Origin: Pseudalkalibacillus decolorationis
GTDB taxonomy: Bacteria > Bacillota > Bacilli > Bacillales > Fictibacillaceae
Direction of reading: 5' to 3'
Length of the DNA: 64,000 nucleotides
NCBI RefSeq assembly: GCF_024609785.1
Contig: NZ_JANHJQ010000004.1
Coordinates: forward strand, 62,001-126,000
Shown here: positions 1 to 6,802 of the stretch, piece by piece
How positions within the stretch are numbered: position 1 is the stretch's first letter
Layout: each line of letters opens with the position of its first letter
The notes under the pieces: model-generated
The model's database searches: none
Told to the model about the DNA's origin: nothing
What the model saw: the letters and a program-made list of their open reading frames with translations, nothing else
Program-made: the position numbers and the translations under genes

Positions 1-127
1 CCTCCTGATACCTTGTTCCCATTGACTTTACCGTTTGCTTTATTTTCGGCTCGAAGCGGTCAATAAGATCTTGCTGTGCCTTCACATCACCTTGCTTTGC
101 GCTTTTGACTAGTTGAAGAAGGTTCAT
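1..127 (-). CDS. RsoA-like sigma co-subunit (region-2-like helix-turn-helix), 3' end beyond window
   Basis: Reading leftward from an ATG at 127-125 gives 42 residues that stay open to the window edge. The start has an excellent ribosome binding site (GGGAGG, 5 bases upstream). The visible peptide begins MNLLQLVKSAKQGDVKAQQD and continues with a LIDRFEPKIK segment, the pattern of the sigma region-2-like domain in B. subtilis RsoA (YvrHa, about 79 aa). In B. subtilis, RsoA supplies -10 recognition for SigO, which carries only region 4. Here the gene overlaps the 3' end of the yvrJ-like gene by 41 bp and follows the region-4 sigma gene, so all three probably form one operon. Family assignment is from remembered sequence; the C-terminal half is not visible. 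Confidence 0.6.
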   Translation of the reverse strand, partial: MNLLQLVKSAKQGDVKAQQDLIDRFEPKIKQTVKSMGTRYQE

Positions 128-299
128 CTTTTTCCTCCCGATCCTGATTTTGTAAATCATCGCTAAGCGTTTCAATCGACTTTTCAAGACTTTGAAGACG
201 CTTGTCGTACTGAAGCAGTAAATAGAGTGCCACAACCGCAGGAAATCCAACATTGTGAATAAGGTTAAACCAGCCGACAGCACTTGCTCCTTCAAGCAT
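87..299 (-). CDS. YvrJ-like small membrane protein
   Basis: A 70-residue protein. One hydrophobic segment (about residues 8-27, with the motif NVGFPAVVALYLLLQYDKR) is followed by a short charged coiled-coil-like tail with many Glu, Asp and Lys. The Gly-Phe-Pro followed by a membrane helix and a basic stop-transfer patch is typical of the YvrJ family; B. subtilis YvrJ is about 49 aa and is encoded in the sigO-rsoA-oxdC neighbourhood. The start has GGAGGGG 7 bases upstream and overlaps the end of the sigma gene by 8 bp, so translation is probably coupled. The extra C-terminal tail is unusual. Function of YvrJ is not known to me; membrane location is inferred. Confidence 0.65.
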   Translation of the reverse strand: MLEGASAVGWFNLIHNVGFPAVVALYLLLQYDKRLQSLEKSIETLSDDLQNQDREEKDEPSSTSQKRKAR

Positions 300-819
300 A
301 TTTTTTCCCCTCCATTCGTAATTGGAGCTGATCTAACGCTCGTCGATGTGTTTTCGAAATCGATTGCGGACTCACATTGAGGTAGTTTGCAATTTCCTTT
401 AACTTCCACCCTCTTTGATAGTGAAGTTCAACAATTTGTTTCTGAAGACTTGTTAAATCACTCATTGCCGCAAAAAGCAAAGGGCTAGCGATCTCATTTT
501 GCTCAATTGTAAGATCCGCCGCATTTACAATCCACTCTCCTTCTGCTGTTTCACCATACATAAGTCGGGACTGACTTTTCCGGAGCTTACGAATGTAATT
601 AATCGCCTGAAAATAGATCATTCGAGAAACGTAATGGATGAAGCGGCACTCGAAACAAAAGGCTTGGAATTGTCTATCTATCCGTTTGTAATGTTCTATT
701 GTTGGATTTTCAATCAAACGTATTATTTCTTGCTCGTTTTCTGGACTTTGTAAAAATGCGCTTAAAAAGTCTTGTTGTTCTGCGATTCGATTCAAGAGCT
801 GCTGTTTGTTCTTTGTCAT
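292..819 (-). CDS. SigO-like sigma factor subunit (region 4 only recognisable)
   Basis: A 175-residue protein, close to the roughly 176 aa of B. subtilis SigO (YvrI). The C-terminal third (about residues 118-170) is a sigma region 4 helix-turn-helix: LTSLQKQIVELHYQRGWKLK followed by a recognition helix containing VSPQSISKTHRRALDQL. The N-terminal half is not a canonical region 2; it contains aromatic residues and the motif FCFECRFIHY. In B. subtilis such a protein works only with the separate RsoA subunit, and an RsoA-like gene lies two genes downstream here. The ATG has AAAGGAG 10 bases upstream. A phage-type late sigma factor is the main alternative, but the YvrJ and RsoA neighbours favour SigO. 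Confidence 0.65.
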   Translation of the reverse strand: MTKNKQQLLNRIAEQQDFLSAFLQSPENEQEIIRLIENPTIEHYKRIDRQFQAFCFECRFIHYVSRMIYFQAINYIRKLRKSQSRLMYGETAEGEWIVNAADLTIEQNEIASPLLFAAMSDLTSLQKQIVELHYQRGWKLKEIANYLNVSPQSISKTHRRALDQLQLRMEGKKYA

Positions 820-907
820 GTTAGAATCACTCCTTTATCAATAAAGCAAGTCCACACATTAAAAAAACAAATTAAATGCGAACATTTGTTCTTGTTTTAA
901 GTATAAA

Positions 908-950
908 AAACGAACACCCTTTTCCGCATGAGGCTTTTCGGGTGTTCTTT
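908..950 (-). terminator. Intrinsic terminator (leftward)
   Basis: Perfect 8-bp stem GAACACCC (912-919) / GGGTGTTC (940-947). On the minus strand it is followed by GTTTTTTATAC. It would stop leftward transcription coming from the DUF5327 gene before the sigma operon. Confidence 0.65.
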
Positions 951-1047
951 GAACGCTTCTAAAGACCTAATATTTCCATAAATGAACGATTTTATGTAAA
1001 TTTCTCGAAACTTATTTTGATCAATTCCCAGGAAATGAACAAAAATC

Positions 1048-1142
1048 TAAAGAAAACTTGGCTAGCGCCAAGCTTTAGCGCTGGCGATCGCCTTAGTTGC
1101 ACTTATACTATAGAAAGTATTTTTATACTTTCTTAACGTGTA
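1048..1142 (+). repeat. Family A palindromic repeat, copy 1
   Basis: About 93-95 bp. Layout: TAAAGAAAA, hairpin CTTGGC-TAGC-GCCAAG, palindromes AGCGCT and GGCGATCGCC, then hairpin AGAAAGTAT-TTTT-ATACTTTCT and the end CTTAACGTGTA. Near-identical copies occur at 11455, 18108, 22129 (inverted), 37339, 40192, 45730, 50301 and 52424. This copy is followed immediately by a lone first hairpin of the same family (1141-1169). Confidence 0.92.
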
Positions 1143-1170
1143 AAGAAAACTTGGCTTTTGCCAAGCCCAT
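1141..1170 (-). terminator. Terminator made of a solo family A first hairpin
   Basis: Stem CTTGGC / GCCAAG with a four-base loop. On the minus strand it is followed by TTTTCTTTA. It sits 10 bp after the DUF5327 stop codon and abuts the full family A copy, showing that the first hairpin of the repeat can itself look like an intrinsic terminator. Confidence 0.6.
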
Positions 1171-1179
1171 TACTGTTTC

Positions 1180-1485
1180 TTAAAAATCAAAAATGGAATC
1201 CCCATTATCCTCTTCACCGTTCAATTTACTAGAATTATTCGAGGGCCAATTTTGTACAGACTGCTGCTCTCTCGGTTCCGATCCCGACTTAATAGAGCGT
1301 ACAGTAGGCTTTTCTGATGTGTTATCATTTGACGTTTCCATTAATAGGTCACAGTAAGCTTTCACGGCACTTAGCTCTTCCTTTACCTTGCTTGATGATG
1401 GATTTTGGTCAACCTCACTTTTAATATTTACTAAACGATCGATCATTTTTTGTACAACAGAGCTTGATTGTATGCTCACGAACAT
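1180..1485 (-). CDS. YwdI/DUF5327 family protein
   Basis: A 101-residue soluble protein. The N-terminal 50 residues are predicted helical (VVQKMIDRLVNIKSE, then KEELSAVKAYCDLLME). A Ser/Asn/Glu-rich low-complexity middle follows, and then an acidic conserved tail ending DNGDSIFDF. The helical head plus a C-terminal DSIFDF tail matches what I remember of the YwdI family (DUF5327), which has no known function. In B. subtilis ywdI lies near ung; here ung is about 31 kb away. The start has AGGAATGAGGG close upstream; GTG two codons in is an alternative. It is followed by a terminator-like hairpin and a family A repeat. Confidence 0.65.
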   Translation of the reverse strand: MFVSIQSSSVVQKMIDRLVNIKSEVDQNPSSSKVKEELSAVKAYCDLLMETSNDNTSEKPTVRSIKSGSEPREQQSVQNWPSNNSSKLNGEEDNGDSIFDF

Positions 1486-1566
1486 CCCTCATTCCTTCAT
1501 AACATTCTCCTTCCATTATATAAGTCATTCAGTGTAAAGAAAACTAGTAGCCCTCAGCCTTTTGTC

Positions 1567-1824
1567 TTATGAAGTATCCCAAAGCACATCCCCCTTCAGA
1601 CGAAATAGTTCACTTCTTCTTAATTTACGTATAATTTGATTCCTATTTCGTTTGACTGTAATTTCATGCTGAACCTTTACAAACTTACAGAAAGTCGGAG
1701 TAGAGAAGTTCCATTCTTGTTGTTTTGTGCAAACCATATGAATAATTGCAAACCATAAAACCATACAATACGATACCAAATCAACCATTATAAATCCCTT
1801 CTCCCTTCTATTTTTCAATCTCAT
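1567..1824 (-). CDS. Small protein with prepilin-like N-terminus, unknown function
   Basis: 85 residues from the ATG at 1824, preceded by GAGGGGG about 8 bases upstream; the frame is also open to a TTG 11 codons earlier. The N-terminus MRLKNRREKGFIMVDLVSYC, followed by a hydrophobic helix, resembles the class 3 signal of type IV pilin-like (ComG) proteins: basic leader, Gly-Phe, hydrophobic segment. The usual Glu at position 5 is Asp. The remainder is basic and not recognisable to me. No comG or prepilin peptidase gene is nearby, so this may be a stranded pseudopilin, a ComGF-like remnant, or chance. Low confidence in any function. Confidence 0.4.
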   Translation of the reverse strand: MRLKNRREKGFIMVDLVSYCMVLWFAIIHMVCTKQQEWNFSTPTFCKFVKVQHEITVKRNRNQIIRKLRRSELFRLKGDVLWDTS

Positions 1825-2059
1825 ATCCCGATCCCCCTCAATAGACACCTCCTTCAAATCGGAACCTAATATTCTATGCCTTTGATAATATGAGTATACT
1901 TTGTCCGATTCACAATGTTTGTCAGAATCTGGTCAAAATTTAAAAAAGTTATCTACAAAAACCAATCCTATTTGTCATGACTGGTCAAACAGTTCAATCC
2001 TTTTTATTTACCAATCGCAAAAACCCTCGTATCACCACATTTAAAGGCTGAATTTTGTA

Positions 2060-2114
2060 TAAAGAAAAATGCAAGCGGCTTTAATTCTATACAACAAAAG
2101 TTTCATACTTTCTC
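2060..2114 (+). repeat. Mini family B repeat
   Basis: About 55 bp. It starts TAAAGAAAAATGCAAGCG and ends AAAAGTTTCATACTTTCTCA. These match the outer ends of the longer family B copies, but almost the entire interior is missing. Confidence 0.5.
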
Positions 2115-2155
2115 ACCTATGACCACCTAAGAAAGAACGGATTGGCCATCGTGTA

Positions 2156-2275
2156 AGGATCCGTTTATTTTCTTGTACATTAGGAGATTAAAATTTTTTT
2201 ATCAAGGGGTAAAGCGGAATCGGGACTATTTTACTATGTGTGGCCGATATAATTCAATCTGTGGCCGAAATAAAA
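2156..2275 (+). repeat. Family C repeat, copy 1 (two phased GTGGCCGA units)
   Basis: Begins with AGGATCCGTTTATTTTCTTG and ends with GTGGCCGATATAA / GTGGCCGAAATAA units starting at 2240 and 2261, 21 bp apart. The whole stretch aligns with 52592-52795, roughly 85% identical by eye in the shared 5' part; there the array has six units. Confidence 0.75.
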
Positions 2276-2438
2276 GAGGGAAAATGATCATAGGAGCTTA
2301 AAACTTATTCAAATTAAACAGGAGGTACCCAAAAAGAAGGACCCCCTGATTTTACGATTTTCCTTTATAAGGTAGGCTGAATTTATATATCCACAGCCTT
2401 TAGTTTAAATTTGTCTACGCTATATAATCGATCACCGA

Positions 2439-4427
2439 TTAAACATTTGCAGATTGGGGCGTTTGATCAACATCCTTACGTTTAACAAGGTATTGAACAG
2501 CGAGAATACCTGCAAACATTCCTAATCCGATTAGATCTGTTAAGCCCTCAGGATAAATTAACAGAATACCGGCTGCAAGAGCGAGTATCCGTTCAATCCA
2601 GTTTGTTCGTTGGATCCAATACCCAATCATAGCGGCACTAATAGCAATCATCCCGAGGAACGAGGTGAAGAAAATCCAGATGACTTCTGTCCACGTCGTA
2701 TCAATCATCATTAGTTCCGGTGAATAAACGAAAATAAACGGAATAATGAAAGCTGCAATCGCTAGTTTTGAGGATATGACCCCGGTTTTGAGCGGGTCAC
2801 CCCCAGATACCCCTGCGGCAGCAAAGGCAGCAAGTGCAACAGGTGGTGTAATGTCGGCGATAATTCCGAAATAAAAGACAAACATATGGGCAGATAATTC
2901 TGGGACAGCTAATGCCATTAAGGCCGGTGCTGCGATCGTGGACGTAATCACATAGTTGGCTGTCGTCGGTGAGCCCATCCCGAGGATAAGGGAAGCGATC
3001 ATTGTAAAAACCAGTGTTAAAAACAGGTCGTTGTTAGCAAGGTCAACAAGTCCATTGGCCATTTTTAACCCGAGCCCTGTAAGTGTTACAACACCAACGA
3101 TAATACCAGCTGCTGCTGTAGCCGTCGCAACACCGATCGCAGTCCTCGCACCATCGATCAGCGCGTAAATGATATCCATCAATCCCATTCGCTGATCCCT
3201 ATTAATAAAACCAACCACAATTGTTGACAAAATTGACCATAATGCAGCGCTCGTAACACTCATGCCGGTCATTAACAGGATGACAACAATGACAATCGGA
3301 AAGAGTAAATAGATCTTTTTAAGAATTTCCTTTCGATCCGGTAATTCATCTTCTTTAAGGCCTTGAAGACCAATCTTTTTTGCTTGGAAATGGGTCATAA
3401 TCCAGATCCCCGCAAAATATAAAACTGCAGGAATCGCAGCTGCTTTTGCGATTTCCCAATAGGAAATACCACCAATAAATTCAACCATTAGAAAGGCTGC
3501 AGCTCCCATAATCGGCGGCATCAATTGTCCTCCCGTGGAAGAGGCTGCCTCTACCGCACCAGCAAAATCTTTTCGATAACCCAGCTTTTTCATCATTGGG
3601 ATTGTAAAAGCTCCCGATGTTACTACGTTAGCGACAGAGCTTCCAGAGATTGTCCCCTGCAGTGCGCTTGAGAAAATAGCAACCTTTGCAGGTCCACCAA
3701 CACGCTTTCCTGCAACAGCAACAGCTAGATCGTTAAAATACTGCCCTACTCCAGTCTTTATAAGGAAAGCACCGAACAATAAGAATAAAAAGATGAAGGT
3801 TGATGATACCTTTAATGGCGTACCGAGAATCCCTTCGGTAGTGAAGAACATTGTCCGTATAATTCGGTCGATATCAATACCTCTATGCTGAATGAAACCA
3901 GGCATATAAGGTCCGAAATAGGCATATACGAGAAACAAGGCTGCAATAATCGTAATCGGCATTCCGACTACACGCCTTGTTGCTTCTAGGACAAGGACTA
4001 TCGCAAGTCCCCCTATGACAAAATCCATCATTTCCAACCGACCAACTCTTAAAACAAGTTCTTGAATATTAAAAGGCCAATACAATCCGACAACGACGCT
4101 CAATAACGCTAGAACGCCATCAATCCAAGATATTTGAAACTTTTTCTTTTTCGTCCGCGGCTTTTTTTTCTTAGATGCCGGGAACAACAAAAAGGTCAGT
4201 GATAATGCAAAGCCTAAATGAATCGATCGGTGAATTTGCGGATCGAATCCAATAAAAAGAGAGGTATATAATTGATATAGTGAAAAGCTGAGGAGTAACG
4301 CTATTACAATCCAACCCATGACACCCGTCAGCTTTCGAAAGCCAGCCTCAGGATCATACTTTGCCATCAGCTGTTCAATTTCTTCCTCAGACAATTGTTG
4401 ATTCTTCTTCAATCCTTTTTCTTCCAA
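2439..4427 (-). CDS. TRAP transporter fused permease (4TM/12TM)
   Basis: A 662-residue polytopic inner-membrane protein, the size expected for fused DctQ-DctM permeases of the TAXI class (600-850 aa). The N-terminal 110 residues carry helices interrupted by a very basic loop (SKKKKPRTKKKK). The rest is the large DctM-type domain with conserved motifs SGSSVANVVTSGAFTIPMMK, ASSTGGQLMPPIMGAAAFLM and MGSPTTANYVITSTIAAPAL. Together with the binding protein at 5231-6214 it would import an organic acid or similar solute using an ion gradient; the substrate cannot be read from sequence. Its start overlaps the DUF1850 gene by 19 bp, so the cluster is an operon. Confidence 0.93.
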   Translation of the reverse strand: MEEKGLKKNQQLSEEEIEQLMAKYDPEAGFRKLTGVMGWIVIALLLSFSLYQLYTSLFIGFDPQIHRSIHLGFALSLTFLLFPASKKKKPRTKKKKFQISWIDGVLALLSVVVGLYWPFNIQELVLRVGRLEMMDFVIGGLAIVLVLEATRRVVGMPITIIAALFLVYAYFGPYMPGFIQHRGIDIDRIIRTMFFTTEGILGTPLKVSSTFIFLFLLFGAFLIKTGVGQYFNDLAVAVAGKRVGGPAKVAIFSSALQGTISGSSVANVVTSGAFTIPMMKKLGYRKDFAGAVEAASSTGGQLMPPIMGAAAFLMVEFIGGISYWEIAKAAAIPAVLYFAGIWIMTHFQAKKIGLQGLKEDELPDRKEILKKIYLLFPIVIVVILLMTGMSVTSAALWSILSTIVVGFINRDQRMGLMDIIYALIDGARTAIGVATATAAAGIIVGVVTLTGLGLKMANGLVDLANNDLFLTLVFTMIASLILGMGSPTTANYVITSTIAAPALMALAVPELSAHMFVFYFGIIADITPPVALAAFAAAGVSGGDPLKTGVISSKLAIAAFIIPFIFVYSPELMMIDTTWTEVIWIFFTSFLGMIAISAAMIGYWIQRTNWIERILALAAGILLIYPEGLTDLIGLGMFAGILAVQYLVKRKDVDQTPQSANV

Positions 4428-4963
4428 GTAATTTCATCTCCTCTCAACCGCTGCCAGAAACTCAGTGATGCCACTTCCAACCTCGCCCAAGTACCAGGTT
4501 CAACAAACTCACGAAACGGCTTTTGAACACCATCGACAATCAAAGTGTGGTTTGCGATAACTTGTCCCGTCCGTAAATCTATTTTGTTAAAAACACGGTG
4601 CATATTCGAAATGAAATACTTCCCGTCTTTGTGATTAAATGTTTCTTCGCCATGTGCATTTGAAGGCATTCCAATGGCAAAGTTTTCATAGATAAGCTCT
4701 ACTTGCACAATTTGCTCATTATCGATTTGATAGATTTCCACAACAAGAGTGCGATGAACGGAATGGGTATAACGGATTTGAAAGCGTTGTTGATCTTCGA
4801 TAGGCATATAAGCAAGTAATCGATTAGAATTCTCGTATTCTACTGTTAATGCCTTTCCATATGGGATTAAGCCTGACAAAGCCACTAACAGCATTATTAT
4901 TAATAGAAGAATGATACCTTTACGCTTTACTATCATGTGTTCACCTGAATGCATATTTATCAT
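4409..4963 (-). CDS. DUF1850 domain protein of TRAP-TAXI cluster
   Basis: 184 residues. A membrane helix at about 15-35 could be a signal anchor; the remainder is an extracytoplasmic domain with the family motif RYTHSVHRT, then a beta-rich region and an aromatic C-terminus. DUF1850 proteins are nearly always encoded between the TAXI binding protein and the fused TRAP permease, as here, and are thought to be accessory to the transporter, though no function is established. The annotated start MINMHSGEHM may be too early; the later Met at residue 10 directly before the basic segment is also possible. Overlap with the permease gene indicates translational coupling. Confidence 0.8.
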   Translation of the reverse strand: MINMHSGEHMIVKRKGIILLLIIMLLVALSGLIPYGKALTVEYENSNRLLAYMPIEDQQRFQIRYTHSVHRTLVVEIYQIDNEQIVQVELIYENFAIGMPSNAHGEETFNHKDGKYFISNMHRVFNKIDLRTGQVIANHTLIVDGVQKPFREFVEPGTWARLEVASLSFWQRLRGDEITWKKKD

Positions 4964-4989
4964 TTTTAGTACAGCCTTTATAAGTGCGT

Positions 4990-5131
4990 GTTCAAAAAGG
5001 AGGACAAAAAGAGCCGAGAAGTTCGAGACGTGAAAATCTCGAGGACCAGAACGTATGCTATTAATACGTGAGGACCGGAGAGATCGAACAACGAAGAAAT
5101 TCGACAGCTATTTTTACCGGACTTTTTGAAC
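4990..5131. repeat. Family E element with GTTCAAAAAG terminal inverted repeats
   Basis: 142 bp bounded by GTTCAAAAAG (4990-4999) and CTTTTTGAAC (5122-5131). The inside is structured, for example ACGTAT-gctatta-ATACGT and TCGAA...TTCGA. A 27-bp internally deleted relative with the same flanks lies at 45404-45430. It sits between the binding-protein and DUF1850 genes of the TRAP operon. No ORF is inside. Confidence 0.7.
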
Positions 5132-5189
5132 AACCTCTATAAAAAACATCGCATCTATGCAGCAAAATTTGTACTTCTTATCTCTCATG

Positions 5190-5222
5190 TAAAGAATAGG
5201 CCGAGGAGGCTGCCCCGACCTA
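5190..5222 (-). terminator. Attenuator/terminator after the TAXI gene
   Basis: Minus-strand stem GGTCGGGG / CCTCGGCC (two G-U pairs) followed by TATTCTTT, 8 bp after the binding-protein stop. Such a hairpin between the binding protein and the permease genes would lower permease expression relative to the abundant binding protein. Confidence 0.5.
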
Positions 5223-5230
5223 GACTTTGT

Positions 5231-6214
5231 TTACTTAGTTTCAATCCCTTTTTCATCAAAGTATTTTTTAGCACCTGGGTGGAGTTCGATTCCAACTCCA
5301 TCCAGTGCTTTTTCAGCGCTGATTTTCTCACCTTTAGCATGTTTAATTTGATCCAAGTTATCGAACAGTGCTTTTGTTAATTCGTAAACGGTATCTTCAC
5401 TTAAATCTTTACGTACAACAAGCATGGCAAGAACCGCTACAGTCGGCACTTCCTTCTCAAGACCATACGTACCCGCCGGAACTACATCCTCCGCATAGTA
5501 TGGATATTCATCTGCAAGCTCTTTCGCTTTATCTGCAGAAATTGGTACAATCTTAACTGGTTTCATGGCAGATAAGCTTTCAACCGCTCCAGTCGGGGCA
5601 CCTGATGTAATAAATGCCGCATCAATTTTACCGTCTTGGATGCCTTCGGTAGATTCATCGAATGCTAGATTTTGAACATCGATATCTTCTAACGAAAGGC
5701 CGTGAACTTTTATAATTTGCTCAGCATTAGCTGCCGTACCACTACCAAGTGCTCCGATTGAAACCGTCTTCCCTTTTAAATCCTCAACGGACTCGATGTC
5801 ACTATCTTTTAGTGTGACGATCTGAATCGTTTCAGGATACAAAGTTCCAATCGCTTGGATATTGTCCACTTTACCGTCCTTGAACATCAACTCTCCATTA
5901 ACTGCATAGCTCGCAATATCTGTCTGGGTGAAGGCTAAATCAGCATCTCCACTTTGTAATGTTTGCATGTTTTCAACCGATGCACCAGATGATTGTGCAG
6001 TGACAGTCTTTTCAGTTTTGTCAGACATGAGGCTAGCAATTTCTCCACCAAGTGGATAGTACGTTCCACCTGTACCCCCGGTTAGAAGACTAAGTTCACT
6101 AGGCTCTTCCTCGGAACCCCCATCGGAACCCCCGCCACTTGAATTACAAGCTGCAAGAATCATAGAAAGACCAAGTACAATGACTAGCATTGATAGCAAT
6201 CTTTTTGTTTTCAT
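5231..6214 (-). CDS. TAXI family TRAP transporter solute-binding lipoprotein
   Basis: 327 residues. A lipoprotein signal peptide (basic start, hydrophobic stretch, lipobox LAAC at about residues 20-23) is followed by a Gly/Ser-rich linker. The mature part starts with the TAXI hallmark LLTGGTGGTYYPLGGEIA and includes TAQSSGASVENMQTLQSGDA and the segment GALGSGTAANAEQI. In Gram-positive cells it would be anchored to the outer face of the membrane and deliver solute to the fused permease. Size is normal for the family. The ATG has AAGGGGG upstream. Substrate unknown; TAXI proteins have been linked to glutamate and other carboxylates. Confidence 0.93.
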   Translation of the reverse strand: MKTKRLLSMLVIVLGLSMILAACNSSGGGSDGGSEEEPSELSLLTGGTGGTYYPLGGEIASLMSDKTEKTVTAQSSGASVENMQTLQSGDADLAFTQTDIASYAVNGELMFKDGKVDNIQAIGTLYPETIQIVTLKDSDIESVEDLKGKTVSIGALGSGTAANAEQIIKVHGLSLEDIDVQNLAFDESTEGIQDGKIDAAFITSGAPTGAVESLSAMKPVKIVPISADKAKELADEYPYYAEDVVPAGTYGLEKEVPTVAVLAMLVVRKDLSEDTVYELTKALFDNLDQIKHAKGEKISAEKALDGVGIELHPGAKKYFDEKGIETK

Positions 6215-6315
6215 CTAAATCCCCCTTGTAAAAATATGTACATTCCTCTTCATATTACCATAGTATTTTGGAGGTTAGTAGATAAAAAGACTTATTTTTT
6301 AAAATTATTTGAATA

Positions 6316-6696
6316 TTAATGATCTGCTAGAATCCAATTTATTAATAACGGTCGTTGGGCAATTGTATCTTGTGGAAAAACGAAGGTCCAAGGCATTGAA
6401 GTGTGTTTTTCGATGATAATTTTCGGAAGGTTGAAACAGTGTTGTGCGATGACCCCTCTTCCTTCTTCTTCGTATTGAAGATCTAGATTTCGAATCGAAA
6501 ATGAATCTTTGGTCCCGTTTTGAATTAAAACCATCGCTAATAGTGCGCCATAATGGTTAAGTGCCGCCCGGATCGTTGTATATGTAATGGTGTTTCCAAC
6601 TGGTGGTTGGTTAAGATAAATTTCCGTGATCGTTTTGCGGTCAACCGGTGAAATGGCTTTTTCCCATGAGGATTCGAACATTAATTTATGATTCAT
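6316..6696 (-). CDS. SLAP domain-containing protein
   Basis: 126 residues from the ATG at 6696 (AAAGGAAAAT upstream); the frame extends further but has no good ribosome binding site there. No signal peptide. The sequence has the SLAP-type pattern: WEKAISPVDRKTI near the start, the beta segment TTIRAALNHYGALLAMVLIQ, and a C-terminal PWTFVFPQDTIAQRP. SLAP domains occur in Bacillus proteins linked to S-layer assembly and accessory Sec; single-domain cytoplasmic versions are of unknown role. It lies alone between the TRAP operon and the molybdopterin enzyme gene. Family call rests on motif memory. Confidence 0.55.
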   Translation of the reverse strand: MNHKLMFESSWEKAISPVDRKTITEIYLNQPPVGNTITYTTIRAALNHYGALLAMVLIQNGTKDSFSIRNLDLQYEEEGRGVIAQHCFNLPKIIIEKHTSMPWTFVFPQDTIAQRPLLINWILADH

Positions 6697-6755
6697 ATTA
6701 TTTTCCTTTCGAGGGTGGACTAGAACAGTCGATAATGAATTATCAACGTGTAAAC

Positions 6756-6790
6756 GAGGATTGGCTCTCATACTTGGAGCCAATCCCCGT
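6756..6790 (-). terminator. Terminator of the fdhF-like gene
   Basis: Perfect 10-bp stem GGATTGGCTC (6758-6767) / GAGCCAATCC (6777-6786), 13 bp past the stop codon of the oxidoreductase gene. On the minus strand it is followed by TCGTTTAC, a short T-rich tail. Confidence 0.6.
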
Positions 6791-6802
6791 TTCTTTAATT
6801 CA

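Larger units (their letters stand above)
1858..2438. other. Gene-free interval with repeat fragments
   Basis: AT-rich, with no credible ORF. It holds a mini family B element (2060-2114), a family C element (2156-2275) and a weak stem-loop near 2329-2358 downstream of the TRAP permease gene. Confidence 0.7.

Noticed and set aside
1-819. Prophage late-gene region with sigma factor and holin-like protein
   Set aside because: The YvrJ-like and RsoA-like neighbours fit the SigO system better, and no phage structural genes follow.
1081-1090. GCGATCGC octamer in family A (HIP1-like site of cyanobacteria)
   Set aside because: The octamer is part of the larger GGCGATCGCC palindrome of this repeat and does not occur on its own as HIP1 does.
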